Assembly (NCBI GenBank): GCA_030601485.1
Contig: JAUVTO010000064.1
Coordinates: 1-9,164, forward strand
Reading direction: 5' to 3'
Source of the DNA: Desulfobacterales bacterium
GTDB lineage: Bacteria; Desulfobacterota; Desulfobacteria; Desulfobacterales; UBA11574
Length of the DNA: 9,164 nt
Every line of letters begins with the position of its first letter. Position 1 is the stretch's first letter. A model generated the notes under the pieces. The model searched no databases. It was not told the origin of the DNA and was given only the letters and a program-made list of their open reading frames with translations. The position numbers and the translations under genes were made by a program. Shown piece after piece: positions 1 to 6,564 of the stretch.

Positions 1-29
1 CCCGTTTGATGAGAACATGATGTTTTTTT

Positions 30-57
30 GATTCATGGTTGGTTTATTTCATGAATC
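30..57. repeat. 8-bp inverted repeat upstream of the rlmD-like gene
   Basis: GATTCATG (30-37) and CATGAATC (50-57) are perfect reverse complements separated by 12 nt. A T-rich stretch precedes the left arm (22-29) and a short one follows the right arm (63-68). It could be an operator, or a weak terminator of a gene lying left of the window. Nothing in the sequence decides between these. Confidence 0.4.
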
Positions 58-99
58 GTGATATTTTTCAACAAAACAAAGACACTTAAAACGTTTAAA

Positions 100-1494
100 A
101 TGAAAGTTAAAAAAGGACAACTTGTCGAACTTGAAATTTCCGGGATAGCTTTTGGAGGGAGAGGTCTTGCGCGGGTGGACGGCCTTGCTGTTTTTGTCGA
201 TGGGGCGGTACCTTTGGATTTGGTTATTGCCCGCATCGTAAAGAAAAAGAAGCAATATGCGGAAGCCCGGGTCCATACACTGGTTACGCCGTCTCCATTC
301 AGAATCCCTGCCGACTGTATGTACAGCGGTTTTTGCGGCGGTTGCAAATGGCAGTTTTTAGATTACTCTAAACAGCTCGAATACAAACAACAACACGTTC
401 TGGAATCGATTGAGCGAATCGGGCTTATCCGGGACGTACCGGTGCATCCGACAATACCATCCCCCGCAATTTTTGGATACCGGAACAAAATGGAGTTTTC
501 CTGCTCCGACCGAAGATGGCTTTTGCCGGATGAAATGGGTAAAGAGAGTGTTGACATCAGTTTCGCTCTCGGGCTTCATGTGCCGGGAACTTTTTACAAA
601 GTTCTTGATACCCATTCATGTCTGATTCAGCCGGAATTGGGGAACCATATTCTCGATGATGTCAGAACATTTATCAAGGCTTCAGACGCCCCTGTTTACG
701 GGCTTCGCAGTCATACGGGTTTCTGGCGTTTTCTTATGCTCAGACATTCTGTTGCGTATGACCGGTGGATGGTAAACATCATTACTGCAAAAGAAGATCG
801 AAAAACCGTGCAGCCCCTTGCCTTTCAACTTATGGACAAATATCCTCAAATCATTTCAGTGGTAAACAATATTACTTCCCGCAAAGCAGGTATTGCCGTG
901 GGAGAATATGAAATTCAACTTGCCGGGAGTTCCTGCATAAAGGATAAAATCGGGGATTTTGAGTTTGAAATATCGGCAAACTCTTTTTTTCAAACCAATA
1001 CCCTGGCTGCCCGAAGGTTATACCATACCATCAAGGAATATGCCGGACTCTCAGGCCGGGAGACGGTTGTGGATCTTTACAGCGGGACCGGGTCCATCGC
1101 CATTTGTCTTGCCGATGGTGCAAAAAAGGTGATCGGCATGGAAATCGTTGAGAGTGCTGTGGCCGATGCAGTAAAAAACTGCCGGATTAACGGCGTTTCC
1201 AATTGTCAATTTATTGTCGGTGATATTAAGGAAGAACTTGCGCGAATCATTGATAGACCTGAAGTTATGATTATCGATCCTCCCAGGGCGGGTATGCACA
1301 AGGATGTTGTCAAAGGGGTTCTTGAAATGGCCCCTGCAAGGATTGTTTATGTGTCCTGCAATCCTGCAACAATGGCAAGGGATATGGGTATGATGAAGGA
1401 AAGCTATGGTGTGTTGGAAGTACAACCGGTTGACATGTTTCCCCACACCTATCACATAGAGTCGGTGGCAAGGCTTGAAAAAAGGGGGAAATGA
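100..1494 (+). CDS. rlmD: 23S rRNA (uracil-5-)-methyltransferase, RlmD/RumA type
   Basis: SAM-dependent enzyme of the TrmA/RumA family that makes 5-methyluridine in 23S rRNA (U1939 in E. coli numbering for RlmD). From the ATG at 100 the protein has 464 residues, normal for the family. An N-terminal TRAM domain (about 1-60) is followed by the Fe-S cysteines C73, C79, C82 (C-x5-C-x2-C) and C174, which matches the 4Fe-4S ligand pattern of E. coli RumA. The C-terminal Rossmann methyltransferase has the SAM motif DLYSGTG (325-331), DPPRAG (393-398) and the nucleophile C420 in VSCNP. An in-frame GTG at 58 would add 14 low-complexity residues; the ATG is preferred because TRAM domains begin near this point, though neither start has a clear Shine-Dalgarno. 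The exact target uridine (RlmD versus a dual-specificity RlmCD-like enzyme) cannot be read from the sequence. Confidence 0.93.
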   Translation: MKVKKGQLVELEISGIAFGGRGLARVDGLAVFVDGAVPLDLVIARIVKKKKQYAEARVHTLVTPSPFRIPADCMYSGFCGGCKWQFLDYSKQLEYKQQHVLESIERIGLIRDVPVHPTIPSPAIFGYRNKMEFSCSDRRWLLPDEMGKESVDISFALGLHVPGTFYKVLDTHSCLIQPELGNHILDDVRTFIKASDAPVYGLRSHTGFWRFLMLRHSVAYDRWMVNIITAKEDRKTVQPLAFQLMDKYPQIISVVNNITSRKAGIAVGEYEIQLAGSSCIKDKIGDFEFEISANSFFQTNTLAARRLYHTIKEYAGLSGRETVVDLYSGTGSIAICLADGAKKVIGMEIVESAVADAVKNCRINGVSNCQFIVGDIKEELARIIDRPEVMIIDPPRAGMHKDVVKGVLEMAPARIVYVSCNPATMARDMGMMKESYGVLEVQPVDMFPHTYHIESVARLEKRGK

Positions 1495-1523
1495 CAAGAT
1501 AGATTCCCTTTTTCCACTTTTTC

Positions 1524-1552
1524 TTGACAGGCTTCACAAATTTTCCTAACCT
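1524..1552 (+). promoter_or_regulatory. possible sigma70 promoter for the adenosine-specific kinase gene
   Basis: A perfect TTGACA (1524-1529) is followed after 17 nt by TAACCT (1547-1552), a poor -10 with three of six consensus bases. It lies in the 144-nt gap after the methyltransferase stop, which suggests the next gene has its own promoter. The weak -10 keeps confidence low. Confidence 0.35.
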
Positions 1553-1638
1553 GGCGTAATCAAGATAAATATAGCCGGTGTAGACAGATAGAGCCAAGAT
1601 CGAAAAGCGGACAAGACAGGAGAGATAACGGAGGGCTT

Positions 1639-2121
1639 ATGGAAATCAAGACGGTCAAGATTGAAAAAACGGATGATTTGAATATGATCTTAGGGCATTC
1701 TCACTTTATCAAGACGGTCGAAGATGTCTATGAGGCGATCGTCAATACCGTGCCGGGAGCAAAATTCGGTCTGGCATTTTGTGAAGCTTCCGGTCCGTGC
1801 CTGGTGCGATATACCGGCACAGATAATGATTTAATTGAATTGGCGAAGAAAAATGCCTATAATCTTTCGGCGGGTCACTGTTTCATCATTTTTATGAAAG
1901 ACATGTTTCCCGTCAATGTTTTGAATACGATCAAAAACGTTCCGGAAGTCTGCAGGATCATTTGCGCAACGGCAAATCCTGTGGAAGTTCTTGTTGCAGA
2001 GACAGAGCTGGGACGAGGGATAGTCGGTGTCATTGACGGGTTTCGCTCAAAAGGGATTGAAACCCAAGTCGATATTAAGGAACGAAAGGAGTTTTTGCGG
2101 GCCATCGGTTATAAGCAGTAA
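1639..2121 (+). CDS. adenosine-specific kinase family protein (DUF355 / Pfam Adenosine_kin)
   Basis: A 160-residue single-domain protein recognised as the small adenosine-specific kinase family, known structurally from hyperthermophilic archaea and unrelated to PfkB-type adenosine kinases. Family-like stretches are HFIKTVEDVYEAIVN (22-36), FGLAFCEASGP (43-53), the AGHCFIIF segment near residue 80, and the C-terminal GRGIVGVIDGF, probably part of the nucleotide-binding surface. There is no Walker A motif, signal peptide or membrane segment, so it should be cytosolic. The start is supported by GGAGGG at 1630-1635, three nt before the ATG, and length is normal for the family. The true physiological reaction in bacteria is poorly established; adenosine phosphorylation is the family annotation, not something visible in the sequence. 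The gene stands 144 nt after the methyltransferase gene and ends just before an inverted repeat facing a convergent gene. Confidence 0.85.
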   Translation: MEIKTVKIEKTDDLNMILGHSHFIKTVEDVYEAIVNTVPGAKFGLAFCEASGPCLVRYTGTDNDLIELAKKNAYNLSAGHCFIIFMKDMFPVNVLNTIKNVPEVCRIICATANPVEVLVAETELGRGIVGVIDGFRSKGIETQVDIKERKEFLRAIGYKQ

Positions 2122-2128
2122 ACGCTCA

Positions 2129-2239
2129 AAAGTGCCTAAAGTTTGAAGTGAGCTAAAGTTGAGGAATGCGCTTTCAGCGCAGTAATTTTAAAAATGATAG
2201 AATACCATAATTTTAGGCACTTTAGCTCACTTCAAACTT
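2129..2239. repeat. inverted repeat made from a 26-nt unit; possible bidirectional terminator
   Basis: A 21-nt arm at 2139-2159 (AAGTTTGAAGTGAGCTAAAGT) is perfectly reverse-complementary to 2219-2239. A second 12-nt pair, AAAGTGCCTAAA at 2129-2140 and its complement at 2212-2223, overlaps the first. The two pairings are mutually exclusive in part, because both arms are fragments of one 26-nt unit, AAAGTGCCTAAA followed by GTTTGAAGTGAGCT, placed in opposite orientations and different phases. The 59-nt loop holds a small perfect hairpin, TGCGCT (2167-2172) with AGCGCA (2176-2181). The element fills the whole space between two convergent genes and ends 5 nt from the stop of the phosphoesterase, so a terminator role is plausible. 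I believe this unit recurs between genes in related bacteria, but that is unverified memory. Confidence 0.8.
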
Positions 2240-2244
2240 CTTTA

Positions 2245-2916
2245 TCATATGTACATGAGCTTAGCCTCTAATTCATCTTCCTTAAGCCGGATAAGTACAT
2301 ATCCTCCCATGCATAACATTCCGGGATTCAACACCTTTGTTTTGCCGATAAAATCTTCGGATTCCGCTTCATGGATATGACCCGTTAAACAGATATCCGG
2401 CTGGACACGCTGGATAAATTCCAGCACTGACCGGTTGCCCACGTTTTCTCCGGAAGGCAGATCGGCTGCTTTTGATCCAAAAGGCGGATCATGGGCCACG
2501 AGAATCAGTTTCGGCAGATGCTTTATTTGTTCATATCCTTGGCTTAGCCACTGTGCCAGCCTGTCGTTTGGGACCTCGGAAGGGGTCATAAAAGGAGTTG
2601 GTGTAGAATATCCCACACCCATAATACCGATATTTTCGGTTAGTTGTTTACCCTTTGCATGAATATTCCACCCCTTATCATCTAAATAAGAAGTGATTTC
2701 AGGCCGATCCATATTACCTATCTGAGCGTAGATATTGGGATTTATCTTAAAAACCACTTCCAGTAACTCGCTTGCCCTTCGGATGCCGCCTCTGTTGGTT
2801 ATGTCACCACTGATAATCACACCGTCCGCATCGGCAAGATCCGGAATTTCATCAACAAGTGAAAGATCTTCATGAATATCACCAAATCCTATCCAGAATT
2901 TTTCGTTTGTGCTCAT
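2245..2916 (-). CDS. Icc-like calcineurin-fold metallophosphoesterase
   Basis: A 223-residue dinuclear-metal phosphoesterase, probably cytosolic since no signal peptide is present. The metal-binding motifs occur in order: D13-x-H15 (GDIH), GDITNRGG with D38, GN-x-D with N68, H142 in AHD, and GHIH with H180 and H182. All expected metal ligands are therefore present. The third motif reads GNMD rather than GNHD: the usual histidine that assists the leaving group is methionine. This is seen in Icc-related (COG2129-like) members and does not by itself imply inactivity. Substrate cannot be deduced; phosphodiesters or phosphomonoesters are both known in the superfamily. An AAAGGT Shine-Dalgarno-like site (2925-2930) supports the start. 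It lies downstream of larB on the same strand, separated by a palindromic element of about 200 bp, so any former co-transcription may be interrupted. Confidence 0.88.
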   Translation of the reverse strand: MSTNEKFWIGFGDIHEDLSLVDEIPDLADADGVIISGDITNRGGIRRASELLEVVFKINPNIYAQIGNMDRPEITSYLDDKGWNIHAKGKQLTENIGIMGVGYSTPTPFMTPSEVPNDRLAQWLSQGYEQIKHLPKLILVAHDPPFGSKAADLPSGENVGNRSVLEFIQRVQPDICLTGHIHEAESEDFIGKTKVLNPGMLCMGGYVLIRLKEDELEAKLMYI

Positions 2917-2940
2917 AAAACAATACCTTTTTCGTATGTG

Positions 2941-3141
2941 TTCAGGAGGCAGTCATTTCCCATTTACTTCGGTGTCTCCGTCACTGGTATTTTCAATGAT
3001 TTAGCAGCGGTGGCATTCCTGCCCCCTCCGCATTCCACCTTCGCTGCGCTCAGGCTGGCTGCGGTCTCCCCCATTGCTAAATCATTGAAAATGCGAAGCG
3101 ACTTCGCCAATAACGTTACGGGAAAACAACTGTCCCCTGAA
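2941..3141. mobile_element. MITE/REP-like palindromic non-coding element with imperfect terminal inverted repeats
   Basis: The gap between larB and the phosphoesterase is almost entirely palindromic. The left end TTCAGGAGGCAGT...TTCCC (2941-2961) and the complement of the right end, TTCAGGGGACAGT...TTCCC (3120-3141), form imperfect terminal inverted repeats. Inside lies a perfect 18-bp inverted repeat (2989-3006 with 3075-3092), a side hairpin GCGAAG/CTTCGC (3093-3098 with 3102-3107), and a GC-rich core of about 68 nt able to fold further. No convincing reading frame fills it. The GGGGACAG-type end resembles small repeats associated with REP/IS200-like transposases, which is a resemblance noted from memory. 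No target-site duplication is obvious. It may also act as a terminator for larB. Confidence 0.6.
2989..3092. repeat. 18-bp perfect inverted repeat inside the palindromic element
   Basis: ATTTTCAATGATTTAGCA (2989-3006) pairs perfectly with 3075-3092. The 68-nt interior is markedly more GC-rich than its surroundings and contains GGTGG (3009-3013) complementary to CCACC (3035-3039), so the loop itself can fold. The whole forms a long branched hairpin in either strand's transcript. Confidence 0.8.
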
Positions 3142-3155
3142 TAGTTACCCTTTTT

Positions 3156-3905
3156 CTATATTCTGTTTATAATAGAAGCCATATACCCGGCCCCAAATCC
3201 GTTATCAATATTCACAACAGCAACATTTGAACTGCAGCTGTTCAACATGGCAAAAAGAGCAGTTAAACCACCAAAGCTGACACCGTAGCCTATGCTTGTG
3301 GGAACAGCGATCACTGGCCGACTCACCATCCCGGCAACCACGCTGGGAAGTGCTCCTTCCATTCCTGCCACTACAACAAGAACCGAAGCCCGGTCGATTA
3401 ATTTTTTATGGTTAAACAACCGGTGAATGCCTGCAACCCCAACATCAAAAACAGATTCCACCGGGTTTCCCATAGCCTGTGCCGTAAGCAATGCCTCTTT
3501 GGCAACCGGTATATCTGATGTTCCGGCAGAAATTATAACTATGGTCCCTTTGCCCCGTACAGGGATTTCATGTTTTTTCCAGACAACCATTTTTGCATCT
3601 TGATGATATATTGCTTCAGGAAAGCGTGAAACAACCTGATCCGCTTGAATGGAGTCTATGCGAGTAACCAGAACGACTTTTTCCTGAGGCAGCATTTTTT
3701 CCATGATACCGACAATCTGGTCGGCTGTCTTTTCCTGCCCAAATATAACTTCAGGAAACCCCTTGCGCAGTGAGCGGTGATGGTCAATATGTGCATAGTC
3801 AAGATCCTCAAATGAAAGGTGCTTGAGTTTTCGGGCGGCATCTTGGACAGATATTTTGCCTGTGGCAACATTGCCAAGAATCTGATTCAACAATTCAATG
3901 TCCAT
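3156..3905 (-). CDS. larB: LarB: pyridinium-3,5-biscarboxylic acid mononucleotide synthase (nickel-pincer cofactor, first step)
   Basis: LarB carboxylates the pyridinium ring of nicotinic acid adenine dinucleotide and releases AMP, giving the first intermediate of the nickel-pincer nucleotide cofactor used by lactate racemase LarA and relatives. The 249-residue length is standard. An N-terminal helical region (1 to about 110) precedes a PurE-like domain (about 118-249) with SAGTSDIPVA, VAGMEGALPSVV, VIAVPTSIGYG and the terminal NSCSSN...VNIDNGFGAG segment. C224 fits the active-site cysteine that forms the covalent adduct in characterised LarB. The ATG at 3905 is chosen because AAGGA (3915-3919) lies 9 nt upstream and family proteins begin similarly; the frame stays open upstream to 3983 but the added residues look non-coding. 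No larA, larC or larE lies in the window, so the client enzyme is not shown here. Confidence 0.9.
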   Translation of the reverse strand: MDIELLNQILGNVATGKISVQDAARKLKHLSFEDLDYAHIDHHRSLRKGFPEVIFGQEKTADQIVGIMEKMLPQEKVVLVTRIDSIQADQVVSRFPEAIYHQDAKMVVWKKHEIPVRGKGTIVIISAGTSDIPVAKEALLTAQAMGNPVESVFDVGVAGIHRLFNHKKLIDRASVLVVVAGMEGALPSVVAGMVSRPVIAVPTSIGYGVSFGGLTALFAMLNSCSSNVAVVNIDNGFGAGYMASIINRI

Positions 3906-4098
3906 GATATAATTTCCTTTGCTTTTTGACAGGATAACAGGGTGATCTGAATGCAACAATCTTTTCAAAAACCTAAAGCTCAACCTCTTTTTTTTGTTTT
4001 CTTTATTTTAAATAAAAGGCACTCACGATCAGAATTGACGCGTGCTACTCATGAACAACCCATGGGGCATGGAAAGAGAGTAGGGAGGCGGATAAAGT
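3906..4098. other. intergenic spacer with AT palindrome and small hairpin
   Basis: This 193-nt spacer separates the coiled-coil gene from larB, both on the minus strand. It holds a perfect AT palindrome TTTATTT-T-AAATAAA (4002-4016), a pyrimidine-rich run around 3985-4009, and a small hairpin CCATG-GGG-CATGG (4060-4072). None has the strong stem plus T-run of a factor-independent terminator. A promoter for larB is likely somewhere here, but I cannot place -35 and -10 boxes with confidence. Confidence 0.4.
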
Positions 4099-4863
4099 TT
4101 AGTTTTCAGATAACCCTTTAACCTTTTGTATCTCTTTTAAATTCTTTTCGACAGATTTAATTCTATCTTCAAGATTGTTTGTTATTTTCTGCAAAGCAAG
4201 TTGGTAGGCTTCCTGCTGGTTCTTCAGCAATATATCAACAGACTTTTTGTCAACCGTGACAGATTTAAGAAAGTCAATATCGGCCCTGATATTTATCAGA
4301 TCATTTTTGGAGCTTCCGATAATTTGGGAAAGATTTGTCAATTTACTATTAACTGTATTATCGATGTTCTTTAGATCTGATGCGAGAGTTTCTAAATCTC
4401 CGGGCAGGGGAGACAGTTTTTTGTCGATAGTTGTTATGGTGCTTTCAAATTTTTCATTGTCTGTTTTTCTGGCAGATCTAATGTACTTTATAGCGGTGGT
4501 TGCTTTGTTCAGGTTTACCTGAATAGAAGCGGTACTCTTTTCAATTGCCTCAACCCTTTTTTTAAGGGCATCTTCAAGATTAGCCTGTCGAAGGGAAAGG
4601 GATGAAAATTTTGATTCGAGTTCTTTAGAAAGGGCCTTAACCCCCATGCTTCCCGTACTGTCCGTTATGGATATGTTTTTTTTTAAATCCAAATAAGCAG
4701 CAAGAATTATAACAAATAGCAAACATGGAATGAGAATCGAAATACGGGTGATACGCTTGCTTAACTTTTCGACCCGAAGATCGTCGATTTCTTCTTGAGA
4801 CCGGAAATCCGGTTTCTCATCATCTATTTGCATTTTAAACTTAGAATTTCCATTGGTTGTCAT
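4099..4863 (-). CDS. membrane-anchored coiled-coil protein of unknown function
   Basis: I do not recognise a named family. The 254-residue protein has a charged cytoplasmic N-terminus (1-40), one hydrophobic segment at about 41-58 (ISILIPCLLFVIILAAY), and a long C-terminal region of about 195 residues with heptad-like spacing of leucine, isoleucine and valine amid many Lys, Glu, Asp and Asn. Basic residues just before the membrane segment (KLSKRITR) suggest an inside N-terminus, which would place the coiled coil in the periplasm. No enzymatic motif or cysteine pair is visible. The start lies 6 nt after the guaA stop, with a weak GGGAA (4873-4877) inside the last guaA codons, so it is probably co-transcribed and perhaps translationally coupled with guaA. 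The reason for that linkage is unknown; it may simply reflect shared transcription. Confidence 0.8.
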   Translation of the reverse strand: MTTNGNSKFKMQIDDEKPDFRSQEEIDDLRVEKLSKRITRISILIPCLLFVIILAAYLDLKKNISITDSTGSMGVKALSKELESKFSSLSLRQANLEDALKKRVEAIEKSTASIQVNLNKATTAIKYIRSARKTDNEKFESTITTIDKKLSPLPGDLETLASDLKNIDNTVNSKLTNLSQIIGSSKNDLINIRADIDFLKSVTVDKKSVDILLKNQQEAYQLALQKITNNLEDRIKSVEKNLKEIQKVKGLSEN

Positions 4864-4869
4864 TTTTAC

Positions 4870-6399
4870 TTATTCCCACTCGATTGTACTCGGCGGTTTG
4901 GAACTGATATCATAAACGACTCTGTTTACGCCGGTTACTTCATTAATTATTCGGTTTGATATTTTACCTAAAAATTTGTGAGGCAGCCTGGCCCAATCCG
5001 CTGTCATTGCATCTTTGCTTGTTACCGCCCGGATAGCCACAATGTTTTCATAGGTTCGACTGTCTCCCATAACCCCCACACTTTTTATGGGCAGGAGGAC
5101 GGCGAAAGACTGCCATATTTTTTTATAATATCCAATATTTCTAATTTCATCAAGCAAAATCTCATCGACTTCTCTTAATATTGAAAGGCGCCTTTTGTTA
5201 ATTTCTCCGATAATTCTAATTGCAAGACCCGGTCCGGGAAACGGTTGGCGCCATATCAGGTTTTCATCAAGTCTCAGTTCCTTGCCCAGTATGCGCACTT
5301 CATCCTTAAACAAGTACTTTAAGGGTTCAACAAGTTTTAATTTCATATTTTTTGGAAGGCCGCCAACATTGTGATGTGATTTGATGACAGATGTAGGGCC
5401 GCCAAAGACAGATTTAGACTCAATGATATCCGGGTAGAGGGTCCCCTGGGCCAAAAAATCAGCGCCTTTTATCTTTCTGGCTTCGGCTTCAAAGACATTT
5501 ATAAAGATTTTACCGATAATTTTTCTCTTTTTTTCCGGGTCGGTTACTTTGGAGAGTGCTTTTAAAAATTTGGTTTTAGCACTTACAAACCGGATATTGA
5601 TTTCAAGATGTTGTTTTAATGTTTTTTTGAGTTTTTCGGCTTCATTTTTTCTAAGCAGGCCGTTATCCACGAATATACACGTAAGATTTTTCCCCACAGC
5701 CTTGTGAATCAGTAATGCTGTAACAGAAGAGTCGACTCCGCCGCTTAAACCCAGAATGACCTTTTTATCTCCTATGGTTTCCCTTATTTGAGCAATCGAA
5801 TCTTTGGCAAAAGACTTCATCGTCCATGTACGTCTGCAGCCGCACACATCAAAAAGGAAGTTGCGAAGCATTGCTTTGCCTCTGGCCGTATGATGGACTT
5901 CAGGGTGAAACTGGAGACCGTAAAGATTTTTTTTGCCATGGACCGTTGCCGCTATTTTTGTGTTTTTAGTTGAAGCGGTTATTCTAAAACCGCGCGGCAG
6001 CTTTTCTATTGAATCACCATGGCTCATCCAGCTCTTTGTTATTTGATCTACACCTTTAAACAGGCCTTCCGGTTCTTTTATTTTAAGCTCTGCAAATCCG
6101 TATTCACGCTTTCGGGCTCTTTTTACCGTACCACCGAGCGCGTTGATCATAAACTGCATACCATAGCAGATTCCAAGAACAGGAACCCCAAGATTAAAAA
6201 TCGACTCGTCGCATTTTGGACTGTTTTTTTCATAAATGCTTGAAGGTCCTCCCGAGAGAATAATCCCTTTGGGCTTCAGGTTTTTAATATAGGCAATATC
6301 AATATCCGGCGGATCGATCTGACAGTATACATGAAATTCTCGAACACGGCGGGCGATAAGCTGGTTATATTGCGAACCAAAATCTATAATTAGTATCAT
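4870..6399 (-). CDS. guaA: GMP synthase (glutamine-hydrolysing)
   Basis: Cytosolic last step of GMP synthesis: XMP + ATP + glutamine to GMP. The 509-residue protein has the full bifunctional layout. The class I glutamine amidotransferase domain (1 to about 190) carries the triad C78 in GICYGMQ, H165 and E167 in LQFHPEV. The ATP pyrophosphatase domain has the PP-loop SGGVDSS (219-225). The C-terminal dimerisation domain includes FPGPGLAIRI and ends in the typical KPPSTIEWE. The ATG at 6399 is favoured over an in-frame GTG at 6411, because that GTG overlaps the AGGGA Shine-Dalgarno (6404-6408) serving the ATG. guaB, often adjacent elsewhere, is not next to it here. A coiled-coil gene follows after 6 nt. 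The leader from the predicted promoter is short, leaving no room for a purine riboswitch. Confidence 0.98.
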   Translation of the reverse strand: MILIIDFGSQYNQLIARRVREFHVYCQIDPPDIDIAYIKNLKPKGIILSGGPSSIYEKNSPKCDESIFNLGVPVLGICYGMQFMINALGGTVKRARKREYGFAELKIKEPEGLFKGVDQITKSWMSHGDSIEKLPRGFRITASTKNTKIAATVHGKKNLYGLQFHPEVHHTARGKAMLRNFLFDVCGCRRTWTMKSFAKDSIAQIRETIGDKKVILGLSGGVDSSVTALLIHKAVGKNLTCIFVDNGLLRKNEAEKLKKTLKQHLEINIRFVSAKTKFLKALSKVTDPEKKRKIIGKIFINVFEAEARKIKGADFLAQGTLYPDIIESKSVFGGPTSVIKSHHNVGGLPKNMKLKLVEPLKYLFKDEVRILGKELRLDENLIWRQPFPGPGLAIRIIGEINKRRLSILREVDEILLDEIRNIGYYKKIWQSFAVLLPIKSVGVMGDSRTYENIVAIRAVTSKDAMTADWARLPHKFLGKISNRIINEVTGVNRVVYDISSKPPSTIEWE

Positions 6400-6436
6400 A
6401 AGTTCCCTCACTCAAACAATTTGCGAAAATATTTTG

Positions 6437-6465
6437 AATATGTTAAAACCCGTCAAAAATGTCAA
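6437..6465 (-). promoter_or_regulatory. predicted sigma70 promoter of guaA
   Basis: Read on the minus strand, a perfect TTGACA (6460-6465) is followed after exactly 17 nt by CATATT (6437-6442), matching four of six -10 positions. Transcription would start near 6430, giving a leader of about 30 nt before the guaA ATG that includes its Shine-Dalgarno. Box quality and spacing make this the best promoter in the window. Confidence 0.6.
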
Positions 6466-6482
6466 CTCCTATGTTTAACCTG

Positions 6483-6500
6483 AATCGATGATTGTCGATT
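6483..6500. repeat. small inverted repeat in the guaA / trpF-like divergent region
   Basis: AATCGA (6483-6488) and TCGATT (6495-6500) are reverse complements with a 6-nt spacer. They sit about 18 nt upstream of the predicted guaA -35 and upstream of the divergent gene, in an AT-rich stretch with recurring GATTG words. It could be an operator for either gene, but short AT-rich palindromes also arise by chance. Confidence 0.3.
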
Positions 6501-6564
6501 GAAAATTAATAATTGAAGATTGCTTGAGCAGTTGAGTTGTAAATGTGGCGCCTGTGAATGATAA

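Noticed and set aside
1051..1497. 148-residue minus-strand open frame inside the rRNA methyltransferase gene
   Set aside because: It is antisense to the SAM-binding and catalytic region of a clear gene, is rich in Cys and His without a domain pattern, and has no ribosome site.
2872..3144. 90-residue plus-strand open frame across the phosphoesterase start and the palindromic element
   Set aside because: It overlaps a well-supported gene on the other strand and then runs through palindromic DNA. Its composition is repeat-like, it has no recognisable domain, and it has no supporting ribosome site.
3906..3983. N-terminal extension of larB
   Set aside because: The added 26 residues do not resemble LarB, while a good Shine-Dalgarno sits 9 nt before the ATG at 3905.
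4060..4072. Terminator after the coiled-coil gene
   Set aside because: The stem is only 5 bp with a 3-nt loop and no T-run follows on the minus strand.
6400..6436. Purine riboswitch upstream of guaA
   Set aside because: The predicted leader is only about 30 nt, too short for a guanine aptamer, and no conserved aptamer core or terminator hairpin is visible.
6415..6564. CRISPR-like or tandem repeat in the divergent region
   Set aside because: The recurring GATTG words are short, irregularly spaced and AT-rich; there is no repeat-spacer structure.
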